DNA of 64,000 bases from Mesorhizobium sp. (GCA_019635735.1 JAHBYX010000002.1:62001-126000), one strand, 5' to 3'; positions 48,138-55,552 are shown, numbered from the stretch's first letter. Notes: a model not told the origin generated them from the letters alone. Numbers and translations are program-made.

Positions 48138-49034
48138 ATGCGGTTTATCGCCGTGCTGAACAGTGGTGGGGGAACGCTGCGCACGATGGATCTCGATGCG
48201 TTCGCCGCCGGCCTCCGTGATCGACTGGGCGAGGCTGGACACACGGTGGATGTTCGCATCGTGGAAGGCAGCGGGCTCATGGACGCGCTGCGGCAGGCGG
48301 TTGCCTCTCCCGACGCCGAGGTGATCCTGGCCGGTGGGGGAGACGGCACGATTTCAGCTGCGGCCGGCGTCGTCATGGATACCGACAAGATCCTCGCCGT
48401 CCTCCCCGCCGGAACGATGAACCTCTTCGCGCGTAGCCTCGGCATGCCGCTCGATCTCGACTCCGCGATCGCGGCATTGGCGACGGGCAGGGTCCGCGAA
48501 GTGGACGTCGCAACCGCCAATGGCACGCCGTTCGTGCATCAGTATTCGGTCGGCCTTCATGCCAAGCTGGTGAAGATCCGCGACGAGATGACCTTCTCTT
48601 CCCGCCTCGGAAAGATGGGCGCCTCGGTCCGTGCGGCCTTCGCGACCCTTGTCCGGCCGCCTTCGATGCTGGTCAGCATCGACATCGACGGTACGGAGAC
48701 ATTGGTGCGGGCATCGGGCATCGGTGTCACCAACAACCTGTTCGGCGAGGGGCACCTGCCTTATGCGGACCACCCCGACGGTGGAACGCTGGGTGTCTAC
48801 GTCACCACGGCGCGCCGGCTGCCGCATCTCCTGTCCGCCCTCCTCCGCATGCTGGTCGGGCAGTGGCGGCGAAATGCCCATGTAGAAATTCACACGGGCC
48901 GGCAGGTCGTGCTGAGGTTCACCCGACTGCACAGGCGGCATCGCTGCGTGATCGACGGGGAACTTTCCCCGATCGAGCACGAGACGACGATCCGAATTCA
49001 TCCGAAATCGCTTCGGGTGCTGGTCCCCGCGTAA
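48138..49034 (+). CDS. diacylglycerol kinase family lipid kinase
   Basis: A 298-residue member of the DAGK/LCB5 family. 'LNSGGGT' is the first loop, 'VILAGGGDGTISAAAGVV' the nucleotide site and 'LAVLPAGTMNLFARSLGMP' the third block. These enzymes phosphorylate lipids such as diacylglycerol at the membrane; the bacterial substrate here is not known. The EcfG promoter upstream places it in the stress regulon. Confidence 0.88.
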   Translation: MRFIAVLNSGGGTLRTMDLDAFAAGLRDRLGEAGHTVDVRIVEGSGLMDALRQAVASPDAEVILAGGGDGTISAAAGVVMDTDKILAVLPAGTMNLFARSLGMPLDLDSAIAALATGRVREVDVATANGTPFVHQYSVGLHAKLVKIRDEMTFSSRLGKMGASVRAAFATLVRPPSMLVSIDIDGTETLVRASGIGVTNNLFGEGHLPYADHPDGGTLGVYVTTARRLPHLLSALLRMLVGQWRRNAHVEIHTGRQVVLRFTRLHRRHRCVIDGELSPIEHETTIRIHPKSLRVLVPA

Positions 49035-49037
49035 GCA

Positions 49038-49238
49038 TCAGCCGCCCGACGTAGCGGGCGCTGGTTCGCCGGTCGTCGGCTGGGTGGCCTCGGTCTGCGG
49101 CGACTGGATCGCCGTTCCATAGATCTCGACGGCGAACCAGACCGCACAGGCAAGCGCAAGTGACACCAGGAGGATGACGAAGACCGGAAAGCCTCGGCGA
49201 CCCTGGCGGGCGTCCCGGGCCTGGAAAAACCTACGCAT
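49038..49238 (-). CDS. short single-span membrane protein
   Basis: A 66-residue protein: a basic N-terminus (MRRFFQARDARQGRRG), one membrane span (FPVFVILLVSLALACAVWFA) and a Thr/Pro-rich tail. GAGGAG ahead of ATG 49238 fixes the start. No family is recognised. It converges with the lipid-kinase gene 3 bases away and has an EcfG-like promoter. Confidence 0.7.
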   Translation of the reverse strand: MRRFFQARDARQGRRGFPVFVILLVSLALACAVWFAVEIYGTAIQSPQTEATQPTTGEPAPATSGG

Positions 49239-49267
49239 GACATGCTCCTCATGATCGTCGCATGCCA

Positions 49268-49292
49268 AATGCGCCTGATCCGCATCGGTTCC
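49268..49292 (-). promoter_or_regulatory. EcfG-like promoter (one mismatch) for the short membrane protein
   Basis: GGAAC, 16 bases, CATT on the minus strand, 29 bases ahead of ATG 49238. The -10 differs from CGTT by one base. Confidence 0.5.
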
Positions 49293-49317
49293 GAAAATAG
49301 CCGTGATTAATCAGACC

Positions 49318-49770
49318 TTAGCTGTCCTGATCGTCGTCCCGGCCAAGGTCGCTGTTCTCCTTGAAGATCGCGTAGGCGACCATCGCCGCTACCGGCGCCA
49401 GCAGCGAAATGAACCCACCCCGGCCCTTGAGCAGCGCGGGCAGAATGGCGAACGCCGTCGCCCCCGCGAGCGCCTGCAGCTGGGCGGCCCGAGCCTCTTC
49501 GGCGCGGCGCTTTGCCTGGATGCCGGAAATGATGCGATGAACGGTGAGCGCCACGCCGGCCAGGGCGATGAACCCCAGTCCGAAGCCGATGGCCGTGTAG
49601 AGCGGCCCGTAGCGCTCCGCGACAAAGATATAGGCGGCGGCGATCAGGAAGCCGAGGCCGATCGCCAGACAAATTCCGGCGATCATATAGTCGATCATGG
49701 CGCGCCGCACGCGCTTGGCCGCCCGCGTCGTTTCCCCGGATACGATGGACTGGATCAGCGCTGCGAGCAT
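49318..49770 (-). CDS. membrane protein resembling DUF1469 holin-like proteins
   Basis: A 150-residue protein with an amphipathic N-terminus, two membrane helices near 28-48 and 58-80, a charged stretch (QAKRRAEEARAAQLQ) and a weaker hydrophobic segment near 105-135. This resembles proteins annotated as DUF1469/phage holin family, which in rhizobia are envelope stress proteins without phage context. It lies 25 bases behind the DUF883 gene in the same direction, the usual ElaB/YqjD-YqjE pairing. Confidence 0.7.
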   Translation of the reverse strand: MLAALIQSIVSGETTRAAKRVRRAMIDYMIAGICLAIGLGFLIAAAYIFVAERYGPLYTAIGFGLGFIALAGVALTVHRIISGIQAKRRAEEARAAQLQALAGATAFAILPALLKGRGGFISLLAPVAAMVAYAIFKENSDLGRDDDQDS

Positions 49771-49795
49771 GAATGTTCCGGGATAGGGCGAGGCG

Positions 49796-50149
49796 TCAGC
49801 GGCGTGCGAGCAGCGCGAAGAGGAAACCGACGCCGGCAGCTATTGCAAGGGACGTAACCGGCTTCTCACGCACCCGGGCGACGATTTCGCCTTCGATGTC
49901 GTACGCCTCGGACTTCAGGCCTTGCATGGCAGCCTCGCCCTTGGCGCGTGCCTGGTTGATGCCCTCATGCGCGATATTCTTCACCGCCTCCAGCGATCGC
50001 TCGCCGGAACTCTGCACCTGGGCTCTGAGCTTTGCGATCTCGGCCTTGAGGGTTTCGATCTGCGCCTCCATCTCGGTAGTCGACGGCTGCGAAGCTGCGT
50101 CCCTGGAACCGTTGGCGGCTTTTTCGGTTTTTGCTGTCGAAGACGGCAT
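49796..50149 (-). CDS. DUF883 (ElaB/YqjD-like) membrane-anchored protein
   Basis: A 117-residue protein: disordered polar N-terminus, central coiled coil ('MEAQIETLKAEIAKLRAQV'), then 'VREKPVTSLAIAAGVGFLFALLARR', the C-terminal tail anchor of ElaB/YqjD proteins, which in E. coli bind ribosomes to the membrane in stationary phase. An exact EcfG promoter lies 31 bases ahead. Confidence 0.85.
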   Translation of the reverse strand: MPSSTAKTEKAANGSRDAASQPSTTEMEAQIETLKAEIAKLRAQVQSSGERSLEAVKNIAHEGINQARAKGEAAMQGLKSEAYDIEGEIVARVREKPVTSLAIAAGVGFLFALLARR

Positions 50150-50179
50150 GGAAGGCTCCTTTGCGTTTGCAGGATTCCA

Positions 50180-50204
50180 AACGCGGGACCGGCGGCGAGG
50201 TTCC
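50180..50204 (-). promoter_or_regulatory. EcfG-type promoter for the DUF883 / holin-like pair
   Basis: GGAAC, 16 bases, CGTT on the minus strand, 31 bases ahead of ATG 50149; an exact consensus match. Confidence 0.78.
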
Positions 50205-50257
50205 TACGGTCTGCCGGTATCAAAATGCCTTTCCCCGCGCGAGTCCAGCCGAATTCC

Positions 50258-51013
50258 TCACATCAGCGGGCGGCGCTGCTCGCCGAGCCCTTCCCAGCCT
50301 GCGATCCCCAGAAGCGCCGCCTCGTCCAGCACTTCGCAGCCGCGGTCGAGCCAGCGGATCGCGTTGCGGTTGATGAGTTTGCGCAGCGTCTTGTTGGTGT
50401 GGACGATGGAGAGGCCGAGCGTGTCGGCCACATGCTGCTGCGTGATCGGGATGGTGGCTCGGCCGTTGGCATAGAGGTGAACAGTCTGGGCGCGCTGGTG
50501 GAGGAACGCCAGGAGATAGGCCGCACGCTCCAGCGCGCTCCGCCGCCCGACGCTGAGAAGGTTTTCGTCCAGCATCTGTTCCTCCCGGGCGGCGAGCCAC
50601 GTAAGATCGTAGGCAAGGCCGGGATGGTTGCGGTAGAGGGTGAAGAGCTGATCGCGTTCGAACACGCACAGCATCAGGGTCGACAGTGCTTCGACGGAGT
50701 GCTGCATCTCGCCGGTCAGGCTGCCCTGAAGGCCGATGAGATCGCCCGGCACCACATAGTTCAGGATCTGGCGCCTGCCGTCGGACATCAACTTGTAGCG
50801 GAAGCCCCAGCCCGACAGGACGGTGTAGAGGTGAGCACTATGGCTGCCTTCCACGAGCACGGTCGTCCCGCGATCGACCGTCAGTTCGCCGGTCTTGAAC
50901 CGGCTGATGAAAGCCAGTTCGTCGGGCTGAAAATCACGGAAGGTGTTCAGGGGCCGAAGCGGGCATATCTCGCATGGATAAAGCTTGCCCAGGCTCGGCG
51001 CTGTGCTCGTCAC
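50258..51013 (-). CDS. Crp/Fnr-family regulator
   Basis: A 251-residue protein with cyclic-nucleotide-binding-like beta-barrel (30-150) and a C-terminal winged helix ('IPITQQHVADTLGLSIVHTN' helix-turn-helix). The N-terminus has C-x2-C ('YPCEICPL') and there is another Cys near 122 ('LMLCVF'), but the third N-terminal FNR cysteine is missing, so an FNR-type Fe-S cluster is doubtful. GTG 51013, with GGGAGGAG ahead, is preferred over GTG 24 bases earlier. It is divergent from the FAT-GUY receiver gene. Confidence 0.87.
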   Translation of the reverse strand: MTSTAPSLGKLYPCEICPLRPLNTFRDFQPDELAFISRFKTGELTVDRGTTVLVEGSHSAHLYTVLSGWGFRYKLMSDGRRQILNYVVPGDLIGLQGSLTGEMQHSVEALSTLMLCVFERDQLFTLYRNHPGLAYDLTWLAAREEQMLDENLLSVGRRSALERAAYLLAFLHQRAQTVHLYANGRATIPITQQHVADTLGLSIVHTNKTLRKLINRNAIRWLDRGCEVLDEAALLGIAGWEGLGEQRRPLM

Positions 51014-51039
51014 CTCGTCTCCTCCCGCCTCAGGCACAT

Positions 51040-51055
51040 GTCATAGTTAAATGAC
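51040..51055. promoter_or_regulatory. Crp/Fnr-like inverted repeat in divergent region
   Basis: GTCAT-N6-ATGAC, a perfect inverted repeat with the half-site spacing of Crp/Fnr sites, 27 bases from the Crp/Fnr gene start. It may be an autoregulatory site. Confidence 0.4.
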
Positions 51056-51110
51056 GTACTGTCACCTGTGCTGCAATGAGCGTATCCAAGCATTTTCGGA
51101 GAAACGAATT

Positions 51111-51503
51111 TTGAAAACCCTGCCGCTCGACGGCCTCAGCATCCTTGTCCTCGAAGATGAGTTCCTGATCGCGATGGAGGTGGAGCAGGCGTGCCGGGAT
51201 TACGGCGCGGCCGAGGTCCACATCTGCCGCACCCTCAACGAGATCGGGGGCGCCGGCGGCGACGCCTTCGAATTCGACGCCGCGGTGGTTGATCTACGCC
51301 TCGGCGGAGACTCCGCCGTGGATTTCGCGCGCACCCTATTCGATACAGGCCGGCCGTTCATCTTCGCCACCGGATATTCCGATCCGCTGGAAATGTCGGC
51401 CAGCTTTCCCGGAGTGCCCGTGATCACCAAGCCTTATCTGGGCAGCGACCTTGTCGAAGCGCTGGCTCGTACGATCCTCCGAAGGACCCAAATGCAGGAG
51501 TGA
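51111..51503 (+). CDS. single-domain response regulator, FAT-GUY type
   Basis: A 130-residue receiver-only protein from TTG 51111 (GGAG 9 bases ahead; an upstream ATG at 51051 lacks a ribosome site). Phospho-acceptor Asp 61 is in 'AAVVDLRLGG', the motif 'FATGY' (85-89) marks the FAT-GUY subgroup, and Lys 107 is in 'ITKPY'. SdrG of Sphingomonas and MrrA of Caulobacter are such receivers and pass phosphate to the general stress response, which agrees with the neighbours here. Confidence 0.87.
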   Translation: MKTLPLDGLSILVLEDEFLIAMEVEQACRDYGAAEVHICRTLNEIGGAGGDAFEFDAAVVDLRLGGDSAVDFARTLFDTGRPFIFATGYSDPLEMSASFPGVPVITKPYLGSDLVEALARTILRRTQMQE

Positions 51504-51520
51504 CGCGCAGGCATGGCGGC

Positions 51521-52066
51521 TCATACCGCCGTGCCGAGGATCTGCGCGGCGATCGAATCCGGACCGAATTCGCCTTCCCCCGAGATCCCGAGCAGTTCCT
51601 GAAGGCGGGTTCGGGCGCGGCTCACGCGACTCTTGATCGTCCCCACCGCACAACCGCAGATCTCGGCCGCTTCCTCGTACGAAAAGCCCGAAGCACCGAT
51701 CAGGATGATCGCTTCGCGCTGGTCTTCGGGCAGCCTTTCGAGAGCGACGCGGAAATCCTCGAGGTCGAGCGAACCGTGCTGGCTCGGGTGGACCGCCAGC
51801 CGCGACGTCATGATCCCGTCGGAATCCTGGATCTCGCGCCCGCGCTTGCGCATCTGGGAATAGAACTCGTTGCGCAGGATGGTGAACAGCCACGCCTTCA
51901 GGTTCGTGCCGGGCTGGAAGCTTTCATGCTTGTCCCATGCCTTTACCAGCGTCTCCTGGACGAGGTCGTCCGCACGGTCGGTGTTGTGCGTGAGCGACAC
52001 CGCGAATGCCCGCAGATTCGGGATCGCTCCGAGCAGCCCGGATTTGAAGTCGGCTGACACTGCCAT
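51521..52066 (-). CDS. ecfG: RNA polymerase sigma factor EcfG
   Basis: A 181-residue ECF sigma factor of group ECF15. Region 2 is 'DRADDLVQETLVKAWDKHESF' to 'LKAWLFTILRNEFYSQMRK'; region 4 is 'LERLPEDQREAIILIGASGFSYEEAAEI' with 'VGTIKSRVSRARTRL'. It directs the general stress regulon from GGAAC/CGTT promoters. The start is ATG 52066, 4 bases after the nepR stop, so it is cotranscribed with its inhibitor. Confidence 0.95.
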   Translation of the reverse strand: MAVSADFKSGLLGAIPNLRAFAVSLTHNTDRADDLVQETLVKAWDKHESFQPGTNLKAWLFTILRNEFYSQMRKRGREIQDSDGIMTSRLAVHPSQHGSLDLEDFRVALERLPEDQREAIILIGASGFSYEEAAEICGCAVGTIKSRVSRARTRLQELLGISGEGEFGPDSIAAQILGTAV

Positions 52067-52070
52067 CGGT

Positions 52071-52265
52071 CTACTCCGGCTTCGCGGCAGATTCTGCCTG
52101 ATCGAGCTCCTGGAGCAGTTGGGCGAACCGGTCTGGAACGTCCTCGGAGACCAGCCCGTCATAATACTGACGCAGCTTACGTCCAATTTCGGAATTGGTA
52201 CCGAGGATATCCGTGCTGCCGGCCCGCCCCGGCCGCTGCTCGGACTGTGTCTTGGTTTTCGTCAT
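52071..52265 (-). CDS. nepR: anti-sigma factor NepR
   Basis: A 64-residue protein with the NepR core 'IGRKLRQYYDGLVSEDVPDRFAQLLQELD', two helices joined by a short loop. It holds EcfG inactive until phosphorylated PhyR binds it. The first gene of nepR-ecfG, opposite phyR, the classic arrangement. The start at 52265 has GGGCGAG ahead. Confidence 0.93.
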   Translation of the reverse strand: MTKTKTQSEQRPGRAGSTDILGTNSEIGRKLRQYYDGLVSEDVPDRFAQLLQELDQAESAAKPE

Positions 52266-52364
52266 TCGGTAAACTCGCCCTTTGATGTTGCTGGCGCCAC
52301 GCACCGTCCCGGATCGCGCAATACGCCGCCCATTGCCGCCCGCCGACAGCAATGACATTGGCGA

Positions 52365-52389
52365 AATGATCAGGTTCGAAAAAAGTTCC
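52365..52389 (-). promoter_or_regulatory. EcfG-like promoter (one mismatch) for nepR-ecfG
   Basis: GGAAC, 16 bases, CATT on the minus strand, 100 bases ahead of nepR. It stands back to back with the phyR promoter, their -35 elements 8 bases apart. It implies positive autoregulation. Confidence 0.55.
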
Positions 52390-52397
52390 GTATCCCG

Positions 52398-52422
52398 GGA
52401 ACTTTATTTTGACCGGTACGTT
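52398..52422 (+). promoter_or_regulatory. EcfG-type promoter for phyR
   Basis: GGAAC, 16 bases, CGTT on the plus strand, 60 bases ahead of ATG 52482; an exact consensus match. Confidence 0.82.
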
Positions 52423-52481
52423 GAAAGGCATAGATGCGCCGTTTCCGGGCGCAGTTCGTCGTTGAGGGAGACGTAGTTACC

Positions 52482-53276
52482 ATGAGCCTTTCCGCAAGCA
52501 TCGCCCCGCACCTGCCGTTCCTGCGCCGCTTCTCGCGGGCAGTGTCCGGATCCCAGTCGAGCGGGGACGCCCATGTCGCCGCCGTTCTCGAGGCGATCAT
52601 TGCCGATGTGAGCATCTTTCCGAAGGCGTCCAGCGATCGGGTAGCGCTCTACAAGATTTTCACGCGTCTTTTCTCGTCGATCGCTTCGAACCTGCCGACC
52701 GAACCGCCGGTATCGGCATGGGAGCGCCGCGCCGCGGCCAACCTTGCCACGCTTGCTCCGCTGCCGCGTCAGGCCTTCGTCCTCATCGCCGTCGAAGGCT
52801 TCACCGACGAACAGGCCGCTGAAATCCTCGATGTGTCCGAGGAGGAGTTTGCAAACCTGATCGCCGAAGCCTCGCGCGAGATTTCGCGACAGGTCGCCAC
52901 CGACATCCTCATCATCGAGGACGAGCCGCTGATCGCCATGGACATCGAGGAGATGGTGGAAAGCCTCGGCCACCGGGTGGTCGGCACGGCGCGCACCCAC
53001 AAGGAAGCGATCGGCCTCTTCAACCGGACCCAGCCGAAGATGGTTCTGGCGGACATCCAGCTTGCCGACGGCAGCTCGGGCATCGACGCGGTTAACGAGA
53101 TCCTCATGACCACCGCCGTTCCGGTGATCTTCATCACCGCCTTCCCCGAGCGGCTGCTCACCGGCGAACGCCCCGAACCCGCTTTCCTGGTCACCAAGCC
53201 CTTCAATCCGGAAATGGTGAAGGCCCTGATCAGCCAGGCGCTCTTCTTCGACCGCCAGGCAAAAGCGGCGGCGTAG
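52482..53276 (+). CDS. phyR: general stress response regulator PhyR
   Basis: A 264-residue protein. Residues 1-135 are a sigma-like domain ('APHLPFLRRFSRAVSGS', 'LPRQAFVLIAVEGFTDEQAAEIL') that mimics EcfG and captures NepR. Residues 140-264 are a receiver with acidic triad 'IIEDEP', Asp 191 in 'LADIQL', the FAT-GUY-like 'FITAF' and Lys 239. Phosphorylation opens the sigma-like domain. The ATG at 52482 agrees with the promoter position. Confidence 0.95.
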   Translation: MSLSASIAPHLPFLRRFSRAVSGSQSSGDAHVAAVLEAIIADVSIFPKASSDRVALYKIFTRLFSSIASNLPTEPPVSAWERRAAANLATLAPLPRQAFVLIAVEGFTDEQAAEILDVSEEEFANLIAEASREISRQVATDILIIEDEPLIAMDIEEMVESLGHRVVGTARTHKEAIGLFNRTQPKMVLADIQLADGSSGIDAVNEILMTTAVPVIFITAFPERLLTGERPEPAFLVTKPFNPEMVKALISQALFFDRQAKAAA

Positions 53277-53301
53277 CCGTCAGGCGCCGCCCCTGGACAG
53301 G

Positions 53302-53326
53302 GGAACAAAATACGAGACATGGCGTT
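53302..53326 (+). promoter_or_regulatory. EcfG-type promoter for the DUF1328 gene
   Basis: GGAAC, 16 bases, CGTT on the plus strand, 97 bases ahead of ATG 53423; an exact consensus match. Confidence 0.78.
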
Positions 53327-53422
53327 CTGGTGGGAAGATCGACCCGGTCGGTCACAATTTTGCCAGAAGCTGGGAGATGCCCTCCGCGAGAGGCATTGGC
53401 CCGCTGATTTCAGGAGAGTTGG

Positions 53423-53590
53423 ATGTTGTACTGGACCCTCGTCTTTCTCGTCGTTGCCATAATCGCCGGCGCCCTGGGCTTCGGCGGCATTGCCGGGGCA
53501 TCCGCGGGGATCGCGCAGATCCTGTTCTTCGTGTTCCTGGCCTTCCTTGCAATCTCGCTCATCGCGGGCCTCGTGCGCCGGGCCAGTTAG
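53423..53590 (+). CDS. DUF1328 small membrane protein
   Basis: A 55-residue protein made of two hydrophobic helices ('[19 protein letters not shown]', '[19 protein letters not shown]') and 'GLVRRAS' at the end, the DUF1328 (YtjA) pattern. These are stress-linked inner-membrane proteins of unknown function. CAGGAGAG precedes the ATG. Confidence 0.88.
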   Translation: MLYWTLVFLVVAIIAGALGFGGIAGASAGIAQILFFVFLAFLAISLIAGLVRRAS

Positions 53591-53719
53591 GCGCGGCGAC
53601 GGTCGTTCCGGGAGCTAGAAATCCCCCTCAGCGGCTTCCCGGAGCCGAAGCCGGATCGCGTTCCGCCAGGTTCGCGGTCCGGTGGCTTTTTTTCGCACTC
53701 GGCACTCTCTTGCTATCCG

Positions 53720-53744
53720 GGAACCTTGCTCCAGTTCGGCAGTT
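53720..53744 (+). promoter_or_regulatory. EcfG-like promoter (one mismatch) for the PAS-HWE kinase gene
   Basis: GGAAC, 16 bases, AGTT on the plus strand, 37 bases ahead of ATG 53782. It differs from the consensus by one -10 base. Confidence 0.45.
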
Positions 53745-53781
53745 CTAGCCGGAGAAAAACCATCACCAGGGCGGCGTGGAC

Positions 53782-54792
53782 ATGATTGATGCGGGGAAGA
53801 GCGGGCGTTCATCGCCGACTTCGTCCTCCGCGATCGACGGAGCGGACAAGGCAAGCCTGATCCGGGCCCTCGGTAACGCAAATGTCGCTCTCCTCGCCCA
53901 GGATGCTTCGCTCGCCTACCTCTGGACGGAGAACGCACCGGCCAAATGGGGCGCGGATGGACTGGTCGGCCGCACCGATTCCGAAATCTTTCCCGAAGCT
54001 GTCGCCGAGAACCTGACGCGGCTGAAGAAGGATGTTCTCTCAGGCAGCGGGAGGCGTCATGCCGAGATAGAGCTTTCCAATTCCGAGGGGCTGAGCTGGT
54101 TCGAGATCTGGCTCGATCCGCTGCGGAACGTCGAAGGCTCCATCGTCGGCATCGTGACGACGGCGACCGAAATCACGGAGCAGAGATTGCGCGAGCAGAC
54201 GCTGCGAACCCTGCTGCGCGAAGTGAGCCATCGTTCGAAGAACCTCCTCGCGATCATCCAGAGCATCGCGGCGCAGACCGGCCGCTACGCCGGATCGATC
54301 GATCAGTTCCTGTCCCGCTTCCGCGGGCGGTTGCAGTCGCTGTCGTCCTCCCAGGATCTCGTCACCTCGTCCAATTGGCGCGGCGCCGACCTTTCGCAGC
54401 TCGTGTCCGGCCAGGTGGCGCGCTACTGCGCCGAGCCGTCGCGCAACCTCGTTCTCAGCGGAGAGAACCCGTATCTCAATCCGAATGCGGCGCTCCATGT
54501 CGGACTGGCTTTGCATGAACTGGCGGTCAACTCGGTCAGCTACGGCGCGCTCTCTTCGCCCGAGGGACAGGTCCGCATCGAAGTGCGGCCGCTGGCGCAC
54601 GGGGAAATGGAACTTGTCTGGAGCGAGCCGCTCGCGAAGGCGGACGCCAGCCTCGAGAACAGGCGCTTCGGCACCGTGGCCCTCGAACGGGTCGTGCCAT
54701 CCTCGCTGAACAGTTCGGCCACCTTGTCCGCGGACGGGGGACGTCTGTTGTACCGGCTGGTCCTTCCGGCCGACAGCTTCCACGCCGATTAA
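53782..54792 (+). CDS. soluble PAS-HWE histidine kinase
   Basis: A 336-residue kinase without membrane spans. A PAS domain lies at about 25-135 ('NVALLAQDASLAYLWTENAP', 'GRTDSEIFP'). The HWE core follows: H-box 'LREVSHRSKNLLAIIQSIAAQ' with His about 150, N-box 'LALHELAVNSVSYGAL', and the W-x-E motif in 'LVWSEPL'. Such kinases phosphorylate PhyR and FAT-GUY receivers. Its place beside phyR suggests it is a PhyR kinase (PhyK-like). A GTG 6 bases upstream is an alternative start. Confidence 0.87.
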   Translation: MIDAGKSGRSSPTSSSAIDGADKASLIRALGNANVALLAQDASLAYLWTENAPAKWGADGLVGRTDSEIFPEAVAENLTRLKKDVLSGSGRRHAEIELSNSEGLSWFEIWLDPLRNVEGSIVGIVTTATEITEQRLREQTLRTLLREVSHRSKNLLAIIQSIAAQTGRYAGSIDQFLSRFRGRLQSLSSSQDLVTSSNWRGADLSQLVSGQVARYCAEPSRNLVLSGENPYLNPNAALHVGLALHELAVNSVSYGALSSPEGQVRIEVRPLAHGEMELVWSEPLAKADASLENRRFGTVALERVVPSSLNSSATLSADGGRLLYRLVLPADSFHAD

Positions 54793-54848
54793 GGTTCTCC
54801 GGTCCGTCTTAATCGCGCCTCAACACGTCTGTGCGAGGATGAACGTAT

Positions 54849-54873
54849 GGAACCAGCGGGAGAGGAGCCCGTT
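54849..54873 (+). promoter_or_regulatory. EcfG-type promoter for the 56-residue membrane protein
   Basis: GGAAC, 16 bases, CGTT on the plus strand, an exact match. It lies 35 bases ahead of GTG 54908 and inside what would be the coding region if the upstream ATG (54839) were used, so it decides the start. Confidence 0.75.
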
Positions 54874-54907
54874 TACGCTGACGAATTCCATCGGAGAGGA
54901 GCAGGGC

Positions 54908-55078
54908 GTGAACACCAGGATGCATCATCTGGAAGATGCGGCGCGCCTCGCGATGGGGAGCTTCCTCATCGAGGAAGACCTGCCGGCCGCCAAGGCGTCG
55001 CGAGCCGCGCTCAGGATCGGTTCGATCGCCGCCGGCGCGGCGCTCGCGGCAATTCTGGCAATTGCTTATCTCCAATAG
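54908..55078 (+). CDS. short membrane protein, EcfG-controlled
   Basis: A 56-residue protein from GTG 54908, with GGAGAGGAG ahead. It has a charged N-terminal helix ('HHLEDAARLAMGSFLIEEDL') and a C-terminal membrane span ('IAAGAALAAILAIAYL'). No family is recognised. The ATG at 54839 keeps the frame but precedes the mapped EcfG promoter, so it would not be transcribed from it. Confidence 0.65.
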   Translation: MNTRMHHLEDAARLAMGSFLIEEDLPAAKASRAALRIGSIAAGAALAAILAIAYLQ

Positions 55079-55143
55079 GTCCCGGGCGTTGATTTGACGC
55101 CCCGGCATCTTTTGCCTGCCACATTCGCAATTCCGCCTGAAAT

Positions 55144-55169
55144 GGAACCAAATAGAACGGCAACACGTT
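55144..55169 (+). promoter_or_regulatory. EcfG-type promoter, 17-base spacer
   Basis: GGAAC, 17 bases, CGTT on the plus strand, 22 bases ahead of ATG 55192. Spacers of 16-17 bases are accepted for EcfG. Confidence 0.68.
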
Positions 55170-55191
55170 CTTGCGCCGAAAGGAATCGGCC

Positions 55192-55503
55192 ATGGAACAC
55201 ATTGCTGCGCTGTTGCTGATCGTTGGATGTTCCCAGGACATGAAGCAGTGCGAGGAACTGCCGTCGCCGGTCACCGTCTATGAGACGGCGGCTGAATGCG
55301 ATGCGGAACTGCCGGCTGCGCTTCACCAGATGGACGGAAGCAAGCCGCGCGTTATGGGGACCTGCGTCTATGTCGACCCGGCGATGGAGGAAGAGGACGC
55401 GGAACTGGTTTGGGACTTGACGCCCGATGGCGCGCTGCGCGCCTCGGTCGAGGCCGTCTCGATGAACATCGCCTCCGTCAAGGGGAAGACGCTTCATGAA
55501 TGA
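55192..55503 (+). CDS. hypothetical cysteine-rich protein, EcfG-controlled
   Basis: A 103-residue protein with a short hydrophobic N-terminus (MEHIAALLLIVGC) that may be a weak signal sequence, and four cysteines in the first 60 residues ('CSQDMKQCEELPSPV', 'AAECDAELP', 'MGTCVYV'). The rest is acidic ('AMEEEDAELVWDLTPDG'). No family is recognised. AAAGGAA precedes ATG 55192. Confidence 0.65.
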   Translation: MEHIAALLLIVGCSQDMKQCEELPSPVTVYETAAECDAELPAALHQMDGSKPRVMGTCVYVDPAMEEEDAELVWDLTPDGALRASVEAVSMNIASVKGKTLHE

Positions 55504-55534
55504 TCACATGGACTTGGATGAGGATGCGGCGAAA

Positions 55535-55552
55535 CCGAACGGTTACGTTCGG
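55535..55552. promoter_or_regulatory. 18-bp inverted repeat of unknown use
   Basis: CCGAACG-GTTA-CGTTCGG, a perfect 7-bp inverted repeat in the space ahead of the glycine-zipper lipoprotein gene. It could be an operator or a hairpin after the preceding gene; no T-run follows. Confidence 0.35.

Noticed and set aside
49318..49770. Holin-like protein as evidence of a prophage
   Set aside because: There are no lysis, capsid or integrase genes nearby; such proteins pair with DUF883 genes in bacterial chromosomes.
50258..51013. Calling the Crp/Fnr protein an FNR oxygen sensor
   Set aside because: One of the four cluster cysteines is absent, so an Fe-S cluster cannot be claimed.
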